Below, in pieces: positions 1 to 7,578 of a stretch of 7,895 nt of DNA (the stretch's first letter is position 1; the number at the start of each line of letters is the position of its first letter). The stretch is from assembly GCA_900770015.1 (NCBI GenBank), contig CAAGIU010000339.1:1-7895 (forward strand), read 5' to 3'. The position numbers and the translations under genes are program-made. This DNA is from an uncultured Oscillospiraceae bacterium (GTDB taxonomy: Bacteria > Bacillota_A > Clostridia > Oscillospirales > Oscillospiraceae). The notes below the pieces were generated by a model. It had not been told where the DNA came from, made no database searches, and saw only the letters and a list, made by a program, of their open reading frames with translations.

Positions 1-778
1 CCTTTACCGAAAGATGAAGGAACTCCTGGATAGCGGAAAAATGGGGCAAATCAAGCGGGTCACCTGGATCATCACCGACTGGTACCGCACCCAGAGCTAC
101 TACGACTCCGGCTCCTGGCGGGCCACCTGGGACGGGGAGGGCGGCGGCGTGCTGCTGAACCAATGCCCCCATCAGCTGGACCTGCTGCAATGGCTCTGCG
201 GCATGCCCAAAAAGGTTCAGGCCCACCTGCACTACGGCAAATGGCACGACATTGAGGTGGAGGACGACGTCACCGCCTACCTGGAATTCCCAAACGGGGC
301 CACTGGCGTGTTCATCACTACCACCGGGGACTGCGACGGCATCAACCGGCTGGAGATCACCACGGAACACGGCAAGCTGCTGTGTGAAAAGGACGAGCTG
401 ATCTGCACCTATCATGAGGAAAATGAGCGGGAGTGGTGCCGCAGCTGCAAGGATGTGTTCGGAACTCCCAAAAGCGAGACTTACAAGGTGGAAACTGATG
501 GCAGGAATCCCCAGCACGCGGGGGTGCTCAACGCCTTTGCCGCTCACATCCTCCGGGGAGAGCCCCTGGTAGCTGACGGACGGGAGGGCATCAACGGCCT
601 GATGCTGTCCAATGCCATGCACCTGTCCGACTGGCTTGGGAAGCCTGTGGAGATCCCCTTTGATGAAGAAGAATTCCTTCGGCTGCTGAACAAGCGCCGC
701 GCCACCTCCCGGAAGAAGGAGGAAACGGATGTTGTGCTGGACAACTCCAATTCCTTCGGCAGCACCGTGAAGCTGTAA
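1..778 (+). CDS. Gfo/Idh/MocA family oxidoreductase, C-terminal part (5' end outside window)
   Basis: Probable NAD(P)-dependent sugar or cyclitol dehydrogenase of the Gfo/Idh/MocA family; the substrate is unknown. The reading frame is open from base 2 (codons L-Y-R-K precede the first ATG at 14), and that ATG falls inside a conserved part of the family, so the true start and the N-terminal Rossmann domain with its nucleotide loop and EKP motif, about 125 residues by alignment with the next gene, lie before the window. What is present is the C-terminal alpha/beta domain. It shows the family signature EGGGVLLNQCPHQLD (bases 137-181), where N (158-160) and H (170-172) correspond to the Asp/Asn and His positions near the catalytic centre. 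Upstream of it is SYYDSGSWRATW and downstream IEVEDD, both shared with two other genes here. The protein ends in a charged tail (NKRRATSRKKEE) after the fold. The next gene follows after 22 bases, so it is very likely in the same operon. Family sure; substrate unknown. Confidence 0.93.
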   Translation, partial: LYRKMKELLDSGKMGQIKRVTWIITDWYRTQSYYDSGSWRATWDGEGGGVLLNQCPHQLDLLQWLCGMPKKVQAHLHYGKWHDIEVEDDVTAYLEFPNGATGVFITTTGDCDGINRLEITTEHGKLLCEKDELICTYHEENEREWCRSCKDVFGTPKSETYKVETDGRNPQHAGVLNAFAAHILRGEPLVADGREGINGLMLSNAMHLSDWLGKPVEIPFDEEEFLRLLNKRRATSRKKEETDVVLDNSNSFGSTVKL

Positions 779-800
779 GGGATCGAAAGGAAGAGAGACT

Positions 801-1802
801 ATGCTGAAAGCTGCGATCATCGGCTGCGGGGCCATTGCCCAGGTACACAAACAGGTGCTGCTGACCATCCCCGAGGCGAATCTCACGGCCTGCTGTGACA
901 TCAAACCGGAACGGGCCACCCAATTTGCGGCCTCCTGCGGCATTCACTCCTATTCCAGTGTGGAAGAACTGCTGGACCGGGAGCAGCCGGAGGTGGTGCA
1001 CCTGTGTGTGCCCCATCCACTGCACACTCCCCTGGCGGCGATGTGTGTCCAGCGGGAAATTCATGTGTTTACGGAGAAGCCCCCGGCGGTGAACGAGGCT
1101 CAGTGGACAGAATTCCAGGCCCTGGAAAATCAGAAAGCCAGGGTTGGCATCTGCTTTCAGAACCGGTATAATGAATCCGTCCGGGCAGCAAAGGCGCTGC
1201 TTTCTTCCGGCGAAGTGGGAGCGATCCGGGGAGCCAGAGCCTTTCTCACCTGGCACCGGGAGCCGGAATATTATACGGAAAGCGGCTGGCGGGGCTCCTG
1301 GCAGACCGAGGGCGGCGGTGTGCTCATCAATCAGGCCATTCACACCTTGGATCTTCTGGTGTATCTGCTGGGCACCCCGGCCAGCGTTCAAAGTCACATG
1401 AGCAACCATACTTTGCAGCGGGAGATTGAGGTGGAAGACACCCTGGAGGCGGATATTCACTTCCAGTCCGGGGCAAACGCTCTGTTCTACGCCACCAATG
1501 CCTACTGCCGCAATGCCCCGGTGCTGCTGGAGCTGAGCTGCGAAAAGGCCCAGCTGCGGCTGGAAGGAGACAACCTCACAGTTTTCTGGGCGGATGGCCG
1601 GGTGGAGCAGGCAAACAGTGCGGAGGCAACCCTGGGAAAGGATTACTGGGGTGCCAGCCACCGGGTCTGCATCCAGGACTTCTACCGTGCCATCCTGGAA
1701 AACCGGCCCTATCAGAATGACATTTCCAGCGTCCGGGATACCATGGCGCTGATGCTTGGAATGTACGCCCATGTCCGGGGGAAAAAGATTCCCGAGGAGT
1801 AA
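801..1802 (+). CDS. Gfo/Idh/MocA family oxidoreductase (333 aa)
   Basis: Complete cytoplasmic NAD(P)-dependent oxidoreductase of the Gfo/Idh/MocA family; members oxidise or reduce hydroxyl groups of sugars, uronic acids, amino sugars or inositols. Residues 1-120 form the Rossmann domain with the nucleotide loop GCGAIA (8-13), a CCD acidic turn near 31-33, and the EKP motif at 92-94 whose Lys93 is the expected catalytic lysine. The C-terminal domain carries EGGGVLINQAIHTLD (170-184), with Asn177 and His181 in the positions of the catalytic Asp/Asn and His. It also has EYYTESGWRGSW (156-167) and IEVEDT (209-214), the same local motifs as in the preceding gene and in the gene at 4686, so the three are paralogues of one subfamily. 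Length is normal for the family. The start is supported by AAAGGAAGAG at 786-795. It sits 22 bases after the previous stop and 15 bases before the GH115 start, so co-transcription is very likely. The substrate is not known. Confidence 0.95.
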   Translation: MLKAAIIGCGAIAQVHKQVLLTIPEANLTACCDIKPERATQFAASCGIHSYSSVEELLDREQPEVVHLCVPHPLHTPLAAMCVQREIHVFTEKPPAVNEAQWTEFQALENQKARVGICFQNRYNESVRAAKALLSSGEVGAIRGARAFLTWHREPEYYTESGWRGSWQTEGGGVLINQAIHTLDLLVYLLGTPASVQSHMSNHTLQREIEVEDTLEADIHFQSGANALFYATNAYCRNAPVLLELSCEKAQLRLEGDNLTVFWADGRVEQANSAEATLGKDYWGASHRVCIQDFYRAILENRPYQNDISSVRDTMALMLGMYAHVRGKKIPEE

Positions 1803-1817
1803 GGAAGGAGAAAATCC

Positions 1818-4673
1818 ATGAAGCTGATGTTACGATCCCCGCTGCCCCCCATTGTCTGCGAGGAGCAGGCCTTTCCCGGGGTTCGGCGGGTGTGCGATAC
1901 GGTCGCCGGAGATCTGTACCGGGTGTTTGGTGAAAGACCCGCAGTATGTACCGGCTTTCAGAACCGGGAAACGGTGATCCTTGCCGGAACGTTGGAAAAA
2001 AGTCCGATGCTGGCCCAGCTGGAAGCCCAGGGAAAGCTGGATGTTGCCCCCATCCGGGGGAAATGGGAGGTATTCTCCTTCCAGCTCGTGGAAGCGCCCT
2101 TCCCCGGGGTGGAGCAGGCTTTGGTCATTGCGGGCAGCGACAAGCGGGGCACCATCTATGGCCTGTTCCATCTGAGCGAGCTTTTGGGTGTGTCCCCCTT
2201 GGTTGACTGGGCGGAGGTTCCGCCTCCCAGGCGTTCCCAATTTGCATTGGACGAAAGCCACTGCATGATTTCAAAAGAGCCCTCCGTCCGGTACCGGGGC
2301 ATCTTCATCAACGATGAATGGCCCGCCATCGGCACCTGGGCGAAGAAGCATTTCGGCGGCTTTAACGCTGCCATGTACATCCACGTATTTGAGCTGATCC
2401 TGCGGCTGAAGGGCAACTACCTGTGGCCCGCCATGTGGGACAGCAATTTCAGTCTGGATGGCCCGGGGCTGGAAAACGCTCGCCTGGCCGACGAGCTGGG
2501 CATCGTCATGGGCACCTCCCACCATGAGCCCTGTATGCGGGCGGGAGAGGAATACCGCCTGATGCGGGGCCCTGATTCCCCCTACGGCGATGCCTGGAAT
2601 TTCCTCACCAATCCCGAGGGCATCACTCGCTTCTGGGAGGACGGCCTGAAGCGGAACCGTCCTTTTGAAAATATCATCACCGTGGGGATGCGGGGGGAAC
2701 AGGACACCCCCATCATGGGAAGTGAGGCTACCCTGCAGGACAACATCGACCTGCTGCGCAGGGTGCTGAAAACCCAGAACGGCCTGATTCGGAAGGTCCT
2801 GGGGAAGGATCTGTCCAAGATCCAGCGGCTGTTCGTCCTGTTTACCGAGGTAGAAAAATTCTACTATGGGGACGAAACGACCAAGGGGCTGATGGGCGAC
2901 CCGGAGCTGGATGGTGTGACCCTGATGCTGTCGGATGACAATTTCGGAAACCTCCGCTCCCTGCCCACCCCCGAAATGAAGAACCACCCCGGGGGTTTCG
3001 GCCTATATTACCACCTGGATTTCCACGGCGGTGCCTATGCCTACGACTGGATGAATACCGATTTCCTGCCCAAGATCTGGGAGCAGCTGACCTGCGCCTA
3101 CGAAGGGGGCATCCGGGAGGTGTGGATCGCCAACATCGGAGACATCTGCTTTTTGGAATACCCGCTGTGCTTCTTCATGGACATGGCCTACGACATGGAC
3201 CGCTGGGGTTCCGGCGCTGTGAACTGCACCGAGGCGTGGAGCCAGGAATGGGTGAAGAATCAGTTCGCCTCCGGCTTTTCGGAAGCCGACTGCGCCCTGA
3301 TCGACCGGCTGCTCTGGAAGTATACCCAGATCAATCACAACCGCAAGCCCGAGGTGATGAATGTAAACGTCTACCATCCGGTGCATTTCGGAGAGACCCA
3401 GGCGCTGCTGGAAACCACCGGGCAGATTTTGGATACCGCCAAAAAGCTGCTGAACCGGTGCCCGGCGGAACTGGAGGATGCCTTCTGGGAATTGGTCTAC
3501 TACCCGGCTTCCGCCTCCGCCAATCACTGCCAGATGTGGCTCTATGCCGGGCTGGACCAGTTCTATGCCAGCCAGGGCCGGATGGAGGCCAACCAGTATG
3601 CCCAGAGGGTGCGCCGCTGCATCGGCCAGGACCGGATGCTCACGGAGCAGTACCACGCTTTGGACAATGGCCGGTTTTCCGGTATGGCCCTGAGTGAACA
3701 CGTTGGGTTCGTCCGCTGGTGTGAGGACGGCAATCTATACCCGCCCTTTGTCACCATCGAGGGAGCCAACAAGCCCAGGCTCCTGGTGGCCGATGCCCGG
3801 AGCGGTGAATTCACCATCGGCACCCGGTGGAGCGGAGACACCATCGAATTGAAATACGGTTTGGACCAGAATGTCCATCAGGTTGAGGCAGATCTGGCCT
3901 GCGGCAGCCGGGTGGCGGTCTCCTACCTGGTGGAGACGGACTGCCCCTGGCTGACCCTCTCCCGGCACCAGGGCTGCGTGAAAACGAAGGATGTGCTCAC
4001 CATTACCATCCACCGGGAGCGGATGGAGCCGGGGGTGCATTCGGGTATCGTCACCGTCAAAACCGTGTACAACGCCTGCCATATCGTGGTATGGGCAGAA
4101 AAGCGGGAGCATTGGGATTATCCCGTGGGCACCTTTGTGGAGGCCAATGGCATTCTCTGCATGGAGGCCGCCCATTTTACTGACCAGTCTCATTTGGAGG
4201 ATACCGGTTATCAAATTCTGGCACCCTACGGCCGGACGGGCAGTGCCATCAAGGTCTTCCCGGTGATGGAGGATTTCACTGACCGGCAGGAAAAGCCCTG
4301 GGTGGAGTATGGTTTTGCCGCCAGCCAAGAAGGGGAGTACACCCTGGAACTGTATGCGGCTCCCTCCAACACCGCCACCATGGAGCATCAAATGAACATC
4401 GGCGTCCAGATGAACAGGGAAGAAATGAAGGTCCACAATCTGGTGGGGAAGGATTTCGCCTCTCTGAAACTGGACTGTGCCGAGTGGGACACTGCCGTCC
4501 GGGACAATATCCGCATTCGTTTGATTCCGGTCACCTGCCGGAAAGGATTGAATCATCTCCGGCTGTATGCCGTCTCCCCCATGGCAGTCATCGAGCGGAT
4601 CGTTCTCCATCCGACGGAGAAACCCCTGCCAAAATCCTACCTGGGCCCAGCGGAGAGCTGGCGGGTAAAATAG
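1818..4673 (+). CDS. Glycoside hydrolase family 115 protein, putative alpha-glucuronidase, cytoplasmic
   Basis: GH115 enzymes are inverting hydrolases that remove alpha-1,2-linked glucuronic acid or its 4-O-methyl form from xylan or xylo-oligosaccharides; some act on glucuronate in arabinogalactan. At 951 residues this is full length for the family. An N-terminal domain (about 1-145) precedes the catalytic region, which shows RYRGIFINDEWP (158-169), LKGNYLWPAMW (197-207), GTSHHEPC (232-239), VGMRGEQDTP (289-298), LFTEVEKFYYGD (341-352), LSDDNFGNLRSLP (371-383), GGFGLYYHLDFHGG (392-405) and IWEQLTCAYEGG (420-431). A helical segment (about 480-630) follows, then beta-rich C-terminal domains; TFVEANGILCMEAAHF (772-787) is typical of the family's C-terminal domain. 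There is no signal peptide or membrane segment, so it should act inside the cell on imported oligosaccharides. GGAAGGAG at 1803-1810 places the start. It is embedded in an oxidoreductase operon without xylanase genes in view, so the natural substrate may not be xylan. The family call is firm; the activity is inferred. Confidence 0.93.
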   Translation: MKLMLRSPLPPIVCEEQAFPGVRRVCDTVAGDLYRVFGERPAVCTGFQNRETVILAGTLEKSPMLAQLEAQGKLDVAPIRGKWEVFSFQLVEAPFPGVEQALVIAGSDKRGTIYGLFHLSELLGVSPLVDWAEVPPPRRSQFALDESHCMISKEPSVRYRGIFINDEWPAIGTWAKKHFGGFNAAMYIHVFELILRLKGNYLWPAMWDSNFSLDGPGLENARLADELGIVMGTSHHEPCMRAGEEYRLMRGPDSPYGDAWNFLTNPEGITRFWEDGLKRNRPFENIITVGMRGEQDTPIMGSEATLQDNIDLLRRVLKTQNGLIRKVLGKDLSKIQRLFVLFTEVEKFYYGDETTKGLMGDPELDGVTLMLSDDNFGNLRSLPTPEMKNHPGGFGLYYHLDFHGGAYAYDWMNTDFLPKIWEQLTCAYEGGIREVWIANIGDICFLEYPLCFFMDMAYDMDRWGSGAVNCTEAWSQEWVKNQFASGFSEADCALIDRLLWKYTQINHNRKPEVMNVNVYHPVHFGETQALLETTGQILDTAKKLLNRCPAELEDAFWELVYYPASASANHCQMWLYAGLDQFYASQGRMEANQYAQRVRRCIGQDRMLTEQYHALDNGRFSGMALSEHVGFVRWCEDGNLYPPFVTIEGANKPRLLVADARSGEFTIGTRWSGDTIELKYGLDQNVHQVEADLACGSRVAVSYLVETDCPWLTLSRHQGCVKTKDVLTITIHRERMEPGVHSGIVTVKTVYNACHIVVWAEKREHWDYPVGTFVEANGILCMEAAHFTDQSHLEDTGYQILAPYGRTGSAIKVFPVMEDFTDRQEKPWVEYGFAASQEGEYTLELYAAPSNTATMEHQMNIGVQMNREEMKVHNLVGKDFASLKLDCAEWDTAVRDNIRIRLIPVTCRKGLNHLRLYAVSPMAVIERIVLHPTEKPLPKSYLGPAESWRVK

Positions 4674-4677
4674 GAGG
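4672..4677 (+). promoter_or_regulatory. Ribosome binding site AGGAGG overlapping the GH115 stop codon
   Basis: AGGAGG begins on the second base of the TAG stop (4671-4673) of the GH115 gene and lies 8 bases before the ATG at 4686. It is a consensus Shine-Dalgarno site and fixes the start of the downstream oxidoreductase. A ribosome terminating on the GH115 gene would cover this site, so translation of the two genes is probably coupled (inference). Confidence 0.85.
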
Positions 4678-4685
4678 AAATCAAG

Positions 4686-5858
4686 ATGATCCGAGTTGCC
4701 ATCATTGGTACGGGCGGCATTGCCAATGCCCATATCCAAGCCTATCTGCAATTTCCGAAGCGCTGTCAGGTCGTGGCCCTGGTGGACATCGTTCCAGGAA
4801 AAGCGGAGCAGTTCAAGGAGCGCTATCATCTGGCCGATGCCCAGGTGTATTCCAGCCACCGGGCGCTTCTGGAACAGGGCGGCGTTGACCTGGCGGATGT
4901 GTGTACTCCGCCCTTTGCCCACGCCTCCATCAGCATTGACTGTCTGCACGCCGGTATGAACGTGGTGTGCGAAAAACCCATGGCCGCTTCTTTGGAGGAG
5001 TGTGATGCCATGCTTCGGGCCAGGGACGAGAGCGGGAAGCAGCTTTCCATCATTGCCCAGAACCGATTCCGCCAGCCCATTCAAAATCTGAAAGCGCTGC
5101 TTGACAGCGGTATTGCCGGGTCGGTTCGCTCCGCCCAGGTGGATTCCTTCTGGTGGCGGGGACACTGCTACTACGACCTGTGGTGGCGGGGGACCTGGGA
5201 AAAGGAGGGCGGCGGCTGCACGCTGAACCATGCGGTGCATCACATCGATATGCTGCTGTGGATGATGGGGCTGCCGGAAAGCGTTACCAGTGTGCTGTCC
5301 AACGTGGCTCACGACAACGCGGAGGTGGAAGACCTTTCCATGAGCATTCTCCGGTATTCCCATTCTCTGGCCCAACTCACCGCCTCGGTGGTTCACCATG
5401 GGGAGGAGCAGCGGTTGGTATTCCAGTGCGAGAAGGCGAAAATTGCCGCTCCCTTTGAATGCTTCGCCTCCACCTCCATGGCCAATGGCTTCCCGGAACG
5501 GAATGAAGCGCTGGAAAAGGAGATTGCCGGTTTTGCCGCCGGACTGCCCCAGCTTCCATGGGAGGGCCATACCGGTCAGCTGGAAAATGTGCTTACCGCC
5601 CTGGAAACCGGGTCCCCGGTGGCCATCACCGGTGAGGATGGCCGCAGAACCATCGAACTGATCTGCGCTATCTACAAATCCGGGGCAGAGGGAAAGACGG
5701 TCATGCTGCCTCTGAAACCCGACGATCCCTACTACACCGTCCGGGGCATCCTGGCAAACGCCCCCCATTTCTATGAGAAAACCACCTCCGCCGCCAGCCT
5801 GGACGGAGACATCACACTGGGCAGTACCTACGAAACGAAAGGAGCAATCGCGAAATGA
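4686..5858 (+). CDS. Gfo/Idh/MocA family oxidoreductase with C-terminal extension (390 aa)
   Basis: Third NAD(P)-dependent oxidoreductase of the Gfo/Idh/MocA family in the operon. The Rossmann domain has GTGGIANAH (8-16), an ALVD turn (31-34) suggestive of NAD(H) binding through the aspartate, and CEKPMA (95-100) with Lys97 as expected catalytic lysine. The C-terminal domain has EGGGCTLNHAVHHID (174-188), with Asn181 and His185 in the catalytic-region positions, preceded by CYYDLWWRGTW (161-171) and followed by AEVEDL (212-217), as in the two upstream paralogues. The usual fold ends near VMLPL (339-343); about 47 further residues (DDPYYT and a polar tail) make it longer than its neighbours. 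The start follows a consensus AGGAGG site 12 bases after the GH115 gene. Its stop overlaps the next start by four bases (ATGA), so translation is likely coupled on both sides. Adjacency to GH115 suggests it processes a product or derivative of that enzyme's substrate, but which one is unknown. Confidence 0.95.
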   Translation: MIRVAIIGTGGIANAHIQAYLQFPKRCQVVALVDIVPGKAEQFKERYHLADAQVYSSHRALLEQGGVDLADVCTPPFAHASISIDCLHAGMNVVCEKPMAASLEECDAMLRARDESGKQLSIIAQNRFRQPIQNLKALLDSGIAGSVRSAQVDSFWWRGHCYYDLWWRGTWEKEGGGCTLNHAVHHIDMLLWMMGLPESVTSVLSNVAHDNAEVEDLSMSILRYSHSLAQLTASVVHHGEEQRLVFQCEKAKIAAPFECFASTSMANGFPERNEALEKEIAGFAAGLPQLPWEGHTGQLENVLTALETGSPVAITGEDGRRTIELICAIYKSGAEGKTVMLPLKPDDPYYTVRGILANAPHFYEKTTSAASLDGDITLGSTYETKGAIAK

Positions 5859-6934
5859 ATAACGCTGCAGATGGAATGAACTATGCCCCCAAGGGCAAAC
5901 CCAATCCGGTGGTAAAGCCGGGAGAATTCGGCTTTTCCGCCGTCCGCCTGGACCATGGCCACATCTATGGCATGTGCAACGGCCTGACCGAGGCGGGGGC
6001 CACCCTGCGCTATGTGTATGACCCTGACCCCGAAAAGGTAGCGGCTTTCGTCAAGGCGTTCCCCCAGGTAAAGGTGGCCGCTTCGGAGGAAGAAGTGTTC
6101 GCCGACCCGGAGACCAAGCTCATCGCCGGAGCGGCGGTGACCAGCGAGCGCTGCGCCCTGGGCCTGCGGGCCATGGAGGCGGGGAAGGACTATTTCACCG
6201 ACAAGGCCCCCTTGACCACGTTGGAGCAGCTGGCGGCGGCCAAGGCGTGCGCTGCCCGGACGGGAAGAAAGTATATGTGCTATTACGGCGAGCGGCTCCA
6301 CACGGAAAGCGCCATCTTCGCCGGTCAGCTGATCGAGCAGGGGGTCATCGGCAAGGTGATCTCCGTGGCCGGCTTCGGCCCCCACCGGCTGAATGCCAAG
6401 GGCCGTCCCGCCTGGTTCTTCGAGCATGAAAAATACGGCGGCATTCTCTGCGACATCGGCTCCCACCAGATCGAGCAGTACCTGTACTACACCGGAGAGA
6501 CCGATGCGGAGGTAACAAGCGCCCGGGTCGCCAATTACAATAACCCGGAGTACCCGGAGCTGGAAGACTACGGCGACTGCACCATCACCGGCAAAAACGG
6601 CACCAGCTTCTATTTCCGGGTGGACTGGTTCACTCCTGACGGCCTGCGGACCTGGGGCGATGGCCGCACGCTCATCATCGGCACGGAAGGCACCATTGAG
6701 CTGCGCAAGTACATCAATGTGGGCGAGGAACCCGCCACCAGCGACCTGGTGTTCCTGGTGACCAAGGATGGGGAAAAGCGCTTCGATGTCCACGGCCAGG
6801 TGGGCTATCCCTTCTTCGGCCAGCTGATCCTGGACTGCATCAACCGCACCGAAAACGCCATGACCCAGGAGCACTGCTTTAAGGCGGCGGAACTGGGTGT
6901 TCTGGCCCAGATGAAGGCAGTGAAAGTAAAATGA
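5855..6934 (+). CDS. Divergent Gfo/Idh/MocA family oxidoreductase with atypical nucleotide loop (359 aa)
   Basis: Fourth oxidoreductase, of a different subfamily from the other three. The expected first beta strand and loop read FSAVRLDHGHIYGM (27-40): the GxGxxG/A pattern is replaced by LDHGHIYGM, followed by a normal second strand ending in YDPDPEK (55-61). The usual EKP motif is DKAPL (116-120), which keeps the lysine (Lys117) but inserts an alanine before the proline. The C-terminal domain has GGILCDIGSHQIEQ (195-208), with Asp200 and His204 in the catalytic-region positions; here the aspartate is kept where the other three have asparagine. The shared YY..WR..W and EVED motifs are absent. 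AAAGGAG at 5838-5844 lies 10 bases upstream of the chosen ATG, which overlaps the previous stop as ATGA; a later ATG at 5876 is possible but less well placed. I recognise the LDHGHIYGM group as a recurrent Gfo/Idh/MocA subgroup from memory, with no substrate I can name. It could be a catalytic dehydrogenase, a redox-cycling hydrolase or lyase, or a non-catalytic homologue. Confidence 0.9.
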   Translation: MNNAADGMNYAPKGKPNPVVKPGEFGFSAVRLDHGHIYGMCNGLTEAGATLRYVYDPDPEKVAAFVKAFPQVKVAASEEEVFADPETKLIAGAAVTSERCALGLRAMEAGKDYFTDKAPLTTLEQLAAAKACAARTGRKYMCYYGERLHTESAIFAGQLIEQGVIGKVISVAGFGPHRLNAKGRPAWFFEHEKYGGILCDIGSHQIEQYLYYTGETDAEVTSARVANYNNPEYPELEDYGDCTITGKNGTSFYFRVDWFTPDGLRTWGDGRTLIIGTEGTIELRKYINVGEEPATSDLVFLVTKDGEKRFDVHGQVGYPFFGQLILDCINRTENAMTQEHCFKAAELGVLAQMKAVKVK

Positions 6935-7536
6935 GCGGCATTTTCAATCTGGATTCCCCGGTGGTTCGGGCGGTGACCCGGTTTGGAGATCTGATTTTGC
7001 TCAGCCTCCTGTGGTTTGTGGGCTGCATTCCCTTGGTGACCATTGGGATCTCCTGCACCAGTGTGTACGCGGCCATCCACAAGGTGTTTGACCAGAAGGA
7101 GGGCATCGCCGCCCTGGAATATCTAAAGAGCTTCAAAAGCAATTTCCGACAGGCCACCCTGAGCTTTCTGCCCCTGGGCCTGTTGGAGCTTCTGCTGCTG
7201 GCGGAATGCTTCGTCACGGAATTCCTCCAGGAACAGAGCATCGCCTGGGTGAATCTCCGCCCGGTGTTCCTGGTCCTGAGTTATCTCGTAGGGCTGTGGA
7301 TCGTCTATACCGCCGCCTATTCCGCCCGATTCCAGGACAACGCAAAAACCACCATCCGCCAGTCCGCCCTCCTGGCTCTCGCCAACCCGGTGCAAAGCAT
7401 CCTGCTCCTGGCAGCTTTGTGGGCAATCATCTTTGTCCTCCCGGTTTTTCCGCCCCTCATCGTCATCCTCCCCGGCATCTTCGGCTGGATCGCCCATAAG
7501 CTGATGGAGAAAGTCTTTGAACCGTTCATTCCCTGA
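6931..7536 (+). CDS. YesL/DUF624 family membrane protein
   Basis: Small integral membrane protein of the YesL (DUF624) family; the molecular role of the family is not established, but its genes commonly lie next to ABC transporters and hydrolases for plant oligosaccharides in Bacillota. The N-terminus IFNLDSPVVRAVTRFGDLIL (4-23) and the segment CIPLVTIGISCTSVY (32-46) match the family pattern. Hydrophobic stretches suggest membrane segments at about 18-45, 74-94, 109-131 and 150-187, the last possibly two passes; a charged loop (KVFDQKEG, 51-58) separates the first two. The 201-residue length is usual. The ATG overlaps the preceding stop as ATGA (6931-6934), and only a weak AAGG lies upstream, so translation probably depends on coupling. 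It is the last gene before a hairpin. Its presence suggests that a sugar ABC transporter belongs to the same locus, outside the window. Family call strong; function unknown. Confidence 0.88.
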   Translation: MSGIFNLDSPVVRAVTRFGDLILLSLLWFVGCIPLVTIGISCTSVYAAIHKVFDQKEGIAALEYLKSFKSNFRQATLSFLPLGLLELLLLAECFVTEFLQEQSIAWVNLRPVFLVLSYLVGLWIVYTAAYSARFQDNAKTTIRQSALLALANPVQSILLLAALWAIIFVLPVFPPLIVILPGIFGWIAHKLMEKVFEPFIP

Positions 7537-7578
7537 ACCAGGGACAGCGCTTTGCGGCCCTCTGCATCCCATCGAAAT

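Noticed and set aside
14..16. ATG at 14 as the start of the first gene
   Set aside because: The frame is open upstream to the window edge, the ATG lies inside a conserved helix of the family, and no ribosome binding site fits; the gene is cut by the window edge.
591..1772. 393-codon open frame on the - strand
   Set aside because: Antisense to the first two oxidoreductase genes, low-complexity composition, no domain; a shadow of GC-rich codon use.
2271..3701. Two - strand open frames (2271-2987 and 3003-3701) inside the GH115 gene
   Set aside because: Both are antisense to clear GH115 catalytic motifs and look like codon-phase shadows.
3735..5768. 677-codon open frame on the - strand opposite the end of the GH115 gene and the third oxidoreductase
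   Set aside because: It lies wholly antisense to two well-supported genes, is rich in Gly, His and Gln as mirror frames of GC-rich genes are, and shows no recognisable domain.
5828..6874. 348-codon open frame on the - strand
   Set aside because: Mirror of the divergent oxidoreductase gene, with no recognisable motif of its own.
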